From: DASTHG01 sp035491895
Lineage (GTDB): Bacteria; Gemmatimonadota; Gemmatimonadetes; Gemmatimonadales; GWC2-71-9
NCBI GenBank assembly: GCA_035491895.1
Contig: DATJJY010000065.1
Coordinates: 16,545 to 80,544 of the forward strand
DNA: 64,000 nt
Direction of reading: 5' to 3'
Part shown: piece after piece, positions 58,645 to 64,000 of the stretch
How positions within the stretch are numbered: position 1 is the first letter of the stretch
How the letters are laid out: each line of letters starts with the position of its first letter
The notes under the pieces: model-generated
The model's database searches: none
Seen by the model: the letters and a program-made list of their open reading frames with translations, nothing else
What the model was told of the DNA's origin: nothing
Translations under genes and position numbers: made by a program

Positions 58645-59653
58645 GCCGCGCGTCTACCGCGGGATCGTAGTCGGAGCGGGCGGCGTCGCGCGGGGGGCCC
58701 ACCTCCCGGCGTACCAATCGCACGCCGGCGTACGGGACCGCCTCCAGATCGTGGGCGTGATGGATTTGGCCCCCGTGGCCCCATGCGGGGATCTTCCGCG
58801 CGTCGAGCGCGACGGCCTCGACGCCCTCGGGCCGATCGACTTCATCGACATCTGCACGCCGACGGCCAGCCATCTCGAGCTCGCCCTGTGGGGTCTCTCG
58901 CGCGGCTACCACGTCCTGTGTGAGAAGCCGGTCGCGACCACGCGCCGGGAAGCGGACACCCTCGCCGCGGCGGCGGTCCGCGCGAACCGCGTCGTGATGG
59001 CGTGTCACCAATACCGCTTCAATCCCGTCTGGCGACAGGTGACCGAGTGGCTCTCGGGCGGTGCGATCGGCCGCTGGCACCTGGCCGAGTGGACGGTCCA
59101 TCGCCCGGCCGCCGATCCCGGCGCGCTGCGCGAGTCCGTTCCCTGGCGCGGGCGCGGCGCGCAGAGCCACGGCGGCGTGTTGCTCGACCACGGCACGCAC
59201 CTCATCTACCAGCTGCTCGACATCGCCGGCACGCCGCAGGCGGTCAGTGCCTGGACCGGGCACCTGCGCCACACCGCCTATGACGTCGAGGATACGGCGG
59301 CGATCCAGCTCGAGTACCCCGGCCGCTTCGCGACCATGCTGCTCACCTGGGCGGGCGCCGGACGGGAGAATCGCGTCCGCTTCGTGGGCGACTCCGGCGC
59401 GATCGAGTGGAACGGCCCCACGCTGAGCCTGCAGCGCGGCGCCGCGATGGAGCGCCGCGACGTGAGCACCGCCACGAGCAAAGCCGCCTATCACGAATGG
59501 TTCGCGGAGCTGTTCACGTCGTTCGCCCGCGCGATGGACGATGGAGAACGCGCCGCGGCGATCGGCGACATCCGCAACGTCGCGACGGTGCTCGAGCTCG
59601 CCTACACCGCCGCCCGCACCGGCTGCCGGCAGCGCTTCCCGGAGACCGGGTGA
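58622..59653 (+). CDS. Gfo/Idh/MocA-family oxidoreductase
   Basis: The 343-residue NAD(P)-dependent dehydrogenase has N-terminal Rossmann 'GIVVGAGGVARGAHLPAY', 'DFIDICTPTASH', and catalytic Lys102 in 'HVLCEKPVATT'. The C-terminal Gfo/Idh fold has 'HGGVLLDHGTHLIYQLLDIAG' with the His/Asp active-site pair. Members oxidise inositols, sugars and amino sugars. Oxidation here could give the ketone substrate of the aminotransferase encoded two genes upstream, as in aminocyclitol pathways (inference). ATG 58622 overlaps the phosphatidyltransferase by 23 bases. Confidence 0.92.
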   Translation: MATRVSAEPRVYRGIVVGAGGVARGAHLPAYQSHAGVRDRLQIVGVMDLAPVAPCGDLPRVERDGLDALGPIDFIDICTPTASHLELALWGLSRGYHVLCEKPVATTRREADTLAAAAVRANRVVMACHQYRFNPVWRQVTEWLSGGAIGRWHLAEWTVHRPAADPGALRESVPWRGRGAQSHGGVLLDHGTHLIYQLLDIAGTPQAVSAWTGHLRHTAYDVEDTAAIQLEYPGRFATMLLTWAGAGRENRVRFVGDSGAIEWNGPTLSLQRGAAMERRDVSTATSKAAYHEWFAELFTSFARAMDDGERAAAIGDIRNVATVLELAYTAARTGCRQRFPETG

Positions 59654-60672
59654 AGCGCCGCACGCTGCTCTTGTGCTTCGCGATCGGCGCCGCGGTGCTG
59701 GCGTACCTCATTCACCGCGTCGGCTTCAGCAACCTGGTGTCGGAGGCGCGGCGCACCGGTCCGATGTTCCCGGTCATCTTCGCGTCGTACGGGCTCGTGT
59801 ACGTCTGCAACACCGCCGCCTGGCGCGTGATTCTCGGCAATGGAAACGGCAACGGCCCCAGCCTCTCGTTCTGGCGCGCCTACGCCCTGTTCACCAGCAG
59901 CTTCGCGCTCAACTTTCTGACGCCGATGTTGAACTTCGGCGGCGAGCCGTTCCGCGTCGGCGCGGCGGGCCGCATCGTCGGCATCCGCCGGGCGGCCGGC
60001 TCGGTGTTGATCCACAACGTGCTGCGGACGTTGAGCTTCATGTTCGGGTGGGTCACCGCGCTGGCGCTCGCCCTCGTGCTGTTGCCGGCGAGCGCCGGAC
60101 TCGACACCCTGTTCGCCGGCGCGATGCTCGTTTCGGCCGCGCTGATCCTGTTGATTCTCGCCGGGCACCGCCGCGATCTGCTCACGCGGACCCTCAATCT
60201 GCTGCAGCGCATCCCACTGCTCCGGCGGCTGGGGCACCGGCTGGAGGATCGGCGTCCGGCGCTGATCGAAATCGACCGCCAGGTGTCGGATTTCTATCAC
60301 CGCACGCCGCGCCGCTTCTGGCAGGCCCTGGGACTCGAGTATCTGAGCCGCTGGGTGCTCGCCCTCGAGTACTACCTGATCCTCGTCAGCCTCGGCCAGC
60401 ACGTGTCGTTCATCGTGGCGTTCGTGATCACGATTCTGGGCGGCCTCATCACCAACCTGCTGTTCTTCTTCCCCTACGAGGTCGGGTCGAAGGAAGGCGG
60501 CCTGTTCCTGCTGTTCCGCCTGTTCGGAATCCCGGGCCGCCTCGGCGTGTACGCCGGTCTCGTGGACCGTGTGCGCGACCTCGCCTGGATCGCCCTCGGC
60601 CTCGGGCTGGTCTGGTTCACGCGGCCCGCTGCCGAGGCGACGGCCACCGGCGCCGGGGAGCAGGAAGCGTGA
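59650..60672 (+). CDS. LPG-synthase-type integral membrane protein (flippase-like domain)
   Basis: The 340-residue protein has 7-8 helices in the pattern of the lysylphosphatidylglycerol synthase TM region (UPF0104): 'LNFLTPMLNFGGEPFRVGA', 'FPYEVGSKEGGLFLLF', 'AGLVDRVRDLAWIALGLGLVWF'. The soluble aminoacyltransferase domain of MprF is absent. In MprF this membrane part flips lipids, so here it may translocate the lipid made by the cluster. GTG start overlaps the dehydrogenase stop (GTGA); the next gene overlaps in the same way. Confidence 0.88.
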   Translation: MKRRTLLLCFAIGAAVLAYLIHRVGFSNLVSEARRTGPMFPVIFASYGLVYVCNTAAWRVILGNGNGNGPSLSFWRAYALFTSSFALNFLTPMLNFGGEPFRVGAAGRIVGIRRAAGSVLIHNVLRTLSFMFGWVTALALALVLLPASAGLDTLFAGAMLVSAALILLILAGHRRDLLTRTLNLLQRIPLLRRLGHRLEDRRPALIEIDRQVSDFYHRTPRRFWQALGLEYLSRWVLALEYYLILVSLGQHVSFIVAFVITILGGLITNLLFFFPYEVGSKEGGLFLLFRLFGIPGRLGVYAGLVDRVRDLAWIALGLGLVWFTRPAAEATATGAGEQEA

Positions 60673-61106
60673 CCACGGTGACGCATGTCCTCGTCACGGC
60701 GCTCGGCGTTCAGGCGCTCGGGCTACACGGCTCGGACGCGGCGCTGGCGTACGCCTTCGGCGTCGGGGTCGACATCGACCACGCCTTCAAGGCGCCCTTC
60801 TATCTGCGGGCCGTGGGATGGAAGCGCCGGCTCGGCTACTACTGGCGCTCCTCGCTCCAGGAGCCGGTGGCGTTGCTCTGGGTAGCGCCGCTGTCCTGGC
60901 TGCTCGGCACCATCGTCCCGGTGCTCTTTCTGGCCGTCCACATCGCGATGGACTACAGCGTCAGCTTCGAGAAGATGCCGTTCTATCCGTACTCGAACTG
61001 GGTGACCCGCGGCTGGTTGCTGCAGTTTTCGGACAAGTCGAAGGAAATCGTCGCTTTCACGGTCTTCGCGTGTTTGAGTCTCTACCTGTACTGGGCACGG
61101 CGCTAG
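60669..61106 (+). CDS. Small membrane protein, DUF457/YdjM-like
   Basis: The 145-residue product has three to four hydrophobic segments and two conserved-looking acidic/His patches: 'FGVGVDIDHAFKAPFYL' and 'LFLAVHIAMDYSVSFE'. The D-x-D-H and H-x3-D pattern recalls the YdjM/DUF457 membrane hydrolase-like group that includes putative metal-dependent lipid hydrolases. The match is weak, and an enzymic role in lipid trimming is only a suggestion. GTGA overlap with the flippase-like gene; the next phosphatidyltransferase gene starts within it. Confidence 0.7.
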   Translation: MTTVTHVLVTALGVQALGLHGSDAALAYAFGVGVDIDHAFKAPFYLRAVGWKRRLGYYWRSSLQEPVALLWVAPLSWLLGTIVPVLFLAVHIAMDYSVSFEKMPFYPYSNWVTRGWLLQFSDKSKEIVAFTVFACLSLYLYWARR

Positions 61107-61672
61107 ATCGAGTGCTGCGGCCGGTGCTCCGGCTGCTGCACCTCGGGCTCGGCCTCACCCCGAATCAGATCACATGGGCCGCGTTCGCCGCGAGTGCCGC
61201 GGCCGCGCTGGTCCTCGCCACGGGCCGGCTGGGGGCGGGGCTCGCACTCCTCGCCTTCGGCCAGGTGCTCGACGGACTCGACGGCGGGATCGCGCGCGAG
61301 TTCGACCTGGTCTCGCCCGCGGGGAAACGCCTGGACGACCGGCTCGACCGGGCATCGGAGGCGGTGGTCTTCGCCGGATTGGCGATCGCGCAGCTCGTGA
61401 CCTGGAAGCTCGCGGCGCTCGCGATGATCGCGATCCTGCTCAACTGGACGATCACCGATCGCTCGAAGCTCGATCCCGGCGTCAAGCGCTTCGCGCTGTA
61501 CTTCGGCGTGTGGGTCCCCTATCGAACGGTGTTCCTCGTGATCTTCGGCGTGAACCTCGCCGCGTACGTCGTCGGGTTGCTGCTCCTCGACTTCCGGTTT
61601 CAGACCAAGATGGACGCGCTGGGCGGAGACCTCGATACGGTCGCTTCGCGCGCGGCGGCGCTGCCGGACTAG
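61070..61672 (+). CDS. CDP-alcohol phosphatidyltransferase (second of two)
   Basis: The 200-residue membrane enzyme has the full signature Asp71-Gly72-x2-Ala75-Arg76-x8-Gly85-x3-Asp89-x3-Asp93 and the family entry 'HLGLGLTPNQITWAAF'. Size and layout match phosphatidylinositol-phosphate/PgsA-type synthases. GTG 61070 is chosen because it gives the usual N-terminal helix; GTG 61112 is an alternative. With the first copy at 57751, the cluster can catalyse two separate CMP-releasing steps. It lies two genes upstream of a PimA-like glycosyltransferase, as PI synthase does in mycobacteria. Confidence 0.88.
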   Translation: MFESLPVLGTALDRVLRPVLRLLHLGLGLTPNQITWAAFAASAAAALVLATGRLGAGLALLAFGQVLDGLDGGIAREFDLVSPAGKRLDDRLDRASEAVVFAGLAIAQLVTWKLAALAMIAILLNWTITDRSKLDPGVKRFALYFGVWVPYRTVFLVIFGVNLAAYVVGLLLLDFRFQTKMDALGGDLDTVASRAAALPD

Positions 61673-61684
61673 AAAGGCCTCTTC

Positions 61685-62590
61685 GTGCTGCTGCTGCTCA
61701 CCGCGCTGGCGACCGACAGCGCGCAAAGCCTGACCGTCCCCGTCGCGCCGAAAGAGTCGCTGCACGTCGTCGCGGCGGGCGCGGGCCATCCCGTGGTGCT
61801 CATCCCCGGTTTTTTCGGCTCGGCGTTCACCTTCCGCAAGGTCACGCCGCAGCTGAACGCCGCAGGGTACCGAACGCTCGTCATCGAGCCGCTCGGGATC
61901 GGCGGCTCCTCCCGGCCCGAGCACGGCGACTACTCGCTCACCGCGCAGGCGCGGCGCATCGGGGCGGTACTCGATTCGCTGGGCGTGACGTCGGCGATCG
62001 TCGTGGCGCATTCGAACGGCGGCTCGATCGCCATGCGCCTCGCGGTCCACCGGCCCAGTCTGGTGGAGGCCCTGGTGTCGATCGAGGGGGGGCCGACGGA
62101 GAGCGCGGTGACGCCGTCTTTCCGTGCGGCGTTACGCTTTGCGCCGTGGATCAAGCTGCTGGGCGGGGTGAAGCTGATCCGCTGGAAGATCCGCCATGTC
62201 CTGCTCGACTCGTCCGGGGACAAGAGCTGGGTGACCGACGAGGTGGTGACCGGGTATACGGCGCCGGCGGCGGTCAACCTGAACGCCACCTTAAAGGCGT
62301 ACCTGGCGATGGCCGCCTCCCCCGAGCCCGAAAAGCTCGCCGCGCGTCTCGGGGAGATCAGATGTCCGGTGCGGCTGTTGGTTGGCGGTGCGCCGCACGA
62401 CGGTGACGTCGGCACTGAAGAGTTGGTCTTGTTGCAACGGACACTGCCCGACTTCACACTCGACAGCGTCCCGGGGGCCGGCCACTTCCTGCAGGAGGAG
62501 AGGCCCGACGTGGTCGTCGAGACGGTCGAGCACCTGCTCGGGTCTCTCGGCGCGTCGGAGGTGATCGATGCGAATCGCACTCGTCGCTGA
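61685..62590 (+). CDS. Alpha/beta-hydrolase
   Basis: The 301-residue hydrolase has 'GHPVVLIPGFFGSAFTF' (oxyanion region), nucleophile elbow 'VVAHSNGGSIAM' (S-N-G-G) with Ser near residue 120, Asp in the 'LLVGGAPHDGD' strand and His in 'VPGAGHFLQEERPD'. The N-terminus is a weak signal-like stretch ('LLLLTALATDSAQS') from GTG 61685, so it may be exported. It could be a lipid acyl-hydrolase or acyltransferase. It overlaps the glycosyltransferase start by 23 bases. Confidence 0.85.
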   Translation: MLLLLTALATDSAQSLTVPVAPKESLHVVAAGAGHPVVLIPGFFGSAFTFRKVTPQLNAAGYRTLVIEPLGIGGSSRPEHGDYSLTAQARRIGAVLDSLGVTSAIVVAHSNGGSIAMRLAVHRPSLVEALVSIEGGPTESAVTPSFRAALRFAPWIKLLGGVKLIRWKIRHVLLDSSGDKSWVTDEVVTGYTAPAAVNLNATLKAYLAMAASPEPEKLAARLGEIRCPVRLLVGGAPHDGDVGTEELVLLQRTLPDFTLDSVPGAGHFLQEERPDVVVETVEHLLGSLGASEVIDANRTRR

Positions 62591-63719
62591 AGACTACTAT
62601 CCGCAATTGGGTGGCGTGCCGGAGCATGTCCACAACCTCGCCCTACAGCTGATCAGCTGGGGGCATCACGTCCATGTCATTACCGCCAAGATGCGCGAGA
62701 CGAACGCCGACGCACCGTTCGTACGCCGCGTCGGGACGAGCCTCGTCATCTACAGCAACGGCGGCGTGGCCCGGGTGACAATCGGGTGGCGGCTGCAACA
62801 CCAGCTCGAGCAGCTGTTCCGCGCCGAGCGCTATGACGTGGTACACGTCCACGGCGGGCTGGCGCCGACTTTCGGCGTGGTCGCGCCGCTCGCGGCGTGG
62901 CGTGTCGGCATCCCGGTCGTCGCGACGTTCCATTCGTGGTTCCCGCGCTCGGTCGGCCTGCGGGTGTTTCGGCCGATCTTCCAGCGGCTGCTCGACCGTC
63001 ATGCCGCCACGATCGCGGTCAGCACCCCCGTCATCGACGCGATGTCGCGCTACGTCCACGCCGATTGGGAGATCATCCCGAACGGCGTCAACACGACCTT
63101 CTTCCAGCCCAACGGCCGCCGTCCCATCGATGCCCTGCGGCGTGGCCCGCGCCTCCTGTTTCTCGGTCGGCTCGAGCCCCGCAACGGCCTCAACGTACTG
63201 CTCGAAGCGATGCCGCAGATCCTGCAGCGCTTCCCGAACGCCGTCCTCACCGTAGCGGGCGACGGTCCGTGGCGCGGCTATTACGAGCGGCGCGCCCGCG
63301 CATTGGGACTCGGGGGTGGTGGGCGGGTCCGGTTCGTCGGCCGGGTGTTCCAGGAGCGCCCGCTGCTGTATGCAGCGGCGGATCTGTACCTGTGCCCCAC
63401 GACGCGCGCGTCGTTCGGGGTGACGCTGCTCGAATCGATGGCGTGCGGTACGCCGATGGTGCTGGCGGACAACGTCGGCTTCCGCTCGGTGGTTCGCGAT
63501 GGCCGCGAAGCGGTGTTCCTCACCGATCAACGCCCCGAGGTCTGGGCGGACGCCGTCGTCGGCCTCGTCGCCGACGTGGAGCGGCGCACGGCAATGGCCC
63601 GGGCCGGTATCGATCGGGCGTCCGAGTTCGCCTGGCCCCTCGTGGCGCGGCGCGAGCTCGAGATCTATGAGCGGGTCACCGGCCTCTCCCAGGAGTTGAG
63701 GACCAGCCTCTCGGCGTAG
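62568..63719 (+). CDS. GT4 glycosyltransferase, PimA-like
   Basis: The 383-residue GT-B enzyme has 'DYYPQLGGVPEHVHNLALQL', 'YSNGGVARVTIGWRLQHQL' and 'YDVVHVHGGLAPTFGVVAPL', close in style to PimA, the mannosyltransferase that acts on phosphatidylinositol. 'FLGRLEPRNGLNVLLEAM' and 'ASFGVTLLESMACGTP' form the donor side. In the EX7E motif the first Glu is Ala (A-SFGVTLL-E), an unusual change. It should add a sugar to a membrane lipid made by the upstream enzymes. It overlaps the hydrolase and is the last gene of the cluster. Confidence 0.9.
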   Translation: MRIALVAEDYYPQLGGVPEHVHNLALQLISWGHHVHVITAKMRETNADAPFVRRVGTSLVIYSNGGVARVTIGWRLQHQLEQLFRAERYDVVHVHGGLAPTFGVVAPLAAWRVGIPVVATFHSWFPRSVGLRVFRPIFQRLLDRHAATIAVSTPVIDAMSRYVHADWEIIPNGVNTTFFQPNGRRPIDALRRGPRLLFLGRLEPRNGLNVLLEAMPQILQRFPNAVLTVAGDGPWRGYYERRARALGLGGGGRVRFVGRVFQERPLLYAAADLYLCPTTRASFGVTLLESMACGTPMVLADNVGFRSVVRDGREAVFLTDQRPEVWADAVVGLVADVERRTAMARAGIDRASEFAWPLVARRELEIYERVTGLSQELRTSLSA

Positions 63720-63781
63720 CTGCCGGTGGACAGGCGGTCGGAGTTTCGCGCGTCTCGCCCGCTGGCGAGATTCCGTATCGT

Positions 63782-64000
63782 ATGCCGACCGCAATCTCCG
63801 CGCAGTCTCTCTCGAAGACATTTCGCGTCAAAGTCCGCGACCCGGGGTTGGCCGGCGCTGTCCGGGCGCTCTTCCGCCCCCGCTACCGCGAGGTCCAGGC
63901 GGTGCGCGAGGTCGGCTTCGAGATCGAGCCCGGCGAGATCGTCGCCTTTCTCGGGCCCAACGGCGCCGGCAAGACGACCACGCTGAAGATGCTCGCCGGC
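63782..64000 (+). CDS. ABC transporter ATP-binding protein (partial, 5' end)
   Basis: The first 73 codons are in the window. 'ISAQSLSKTFRVKV', the insert 'VRALFRPRYREVQAVREVGF' and 'EIVAFLGPNGAGKTTTLKML' with Walker A mark the COG4586 type of ABC-2 exporter ATPases, whose partners are two membrane genes normally found downstream. It starts 62 bases after the glycosyltransferase stop on the same strand and may carry the product of the lipid cluster or be a separate unit. The rest lies beyond the window. Confidence 0.88.
   Translation, partial: MPTAISAQSLSKTFRVKVRDPGLAGAVRALFRPRYREVQAVREVGFEIEPGEIVAFLGPNGAGKTTTLKMLAG

Noticed and set aside
54160..63719. Phosphonolipid pathway
   Set aside because: A nucleotidyltransferase, aminotransferase and CDP-alcohol transferase are present, but no PEP mutase or phosphonopyruvate decarboxylase is in the window.

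Overview
The window comes from a high-GC bacterium (about two thirds G+C by eye) with many GTG starts and 4-base GTGA/ATGA gene overlaps. The gene content fits a member of the Gemmatimonadota or a close relative: a cytosolic Ser/Thr kinase fused to TolB-like and TPR regions, several secreted metallopeptidases and an S46 peptidase, a TonB receptor (so a Gram-negative envelope), PadR modules and BlaI/M56 pairs. The phylum is an inference from content; no rRNA or tRNA gene is present to confirm it.

Bases 1-8600 hold purine catabolism. On the + strand lie the end of allantoinase, then allantoicase, OHCU decarboxylase, HIU hydrolase and a membrane cytochrome-c urate oxidase (PuuD type). Facing them on the - strand is a three-subunit xanthine dehydrogenase. 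Together they would take xanthine through urate and allantoin to ureidoglycolate. A succinate-semialdehyde-type dehydrogenase diverges from the xanthine dehydrogenase genes.

Bases 8660-20900 hold a TPR lipoprotein, an NtrY/NtrX-like two-component pair, the kinase/TPR regulator, an oligopeptide-type binding lipoprotein, a YfcC-like carrier and a secreted M14 carboxypeptidase. Bases 21000-35300 hold an M1-like peptidase, a four-helix-bundle gene framed by inverted repeats, a DUF1854/ABC exporter pair, an ankyrin protein, an S46 peptidase, a NUDIX hydrolase, a second ABC exporter and a YggT protein. Bases 35400-53975 hold a BlaI/M56 sensor pair with a twin operator, an AraC regulator, a group of very small stress-type proteins, a second M1 peptidase, VOC proteins, a TonB receptor with a membrane partner, a PadR module and two oxidoreductases.

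Bases 54088-63719 are the most distinctive part: eleven tightly coupled + strand genes encoding a HAD phosphatase, a nucleotidyltransferase, an ATP-grasp enzyme, a class III aminotransferase, two CDP-alcohol phosphatidyltransferases, a Gfo/Idh dehydrogenase, an LPG-synthase-type membrane protein, a small membrane protein, an alpha/beta hydrolase and a PimA-like glycosyltransferase. I read it as a pathway for an unusual (amino)alcohol or cyclitol phospholipid or glycolipid. A structured leader with SAM-riboswitch-like core motifs precedes its first gene. An ABC ATPase begins at the right edge.

Two repeat families run between genes. One consists of 7-bp-period arrays, usually arranged as inverted pairs, at five sites; at one of them the array encodes the ends of two xanthine dehydrogenase subunits. 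The other is a roughly 100-bp double-hairpin element present in two opposite orientations, with paired base changes that preserve its stems.
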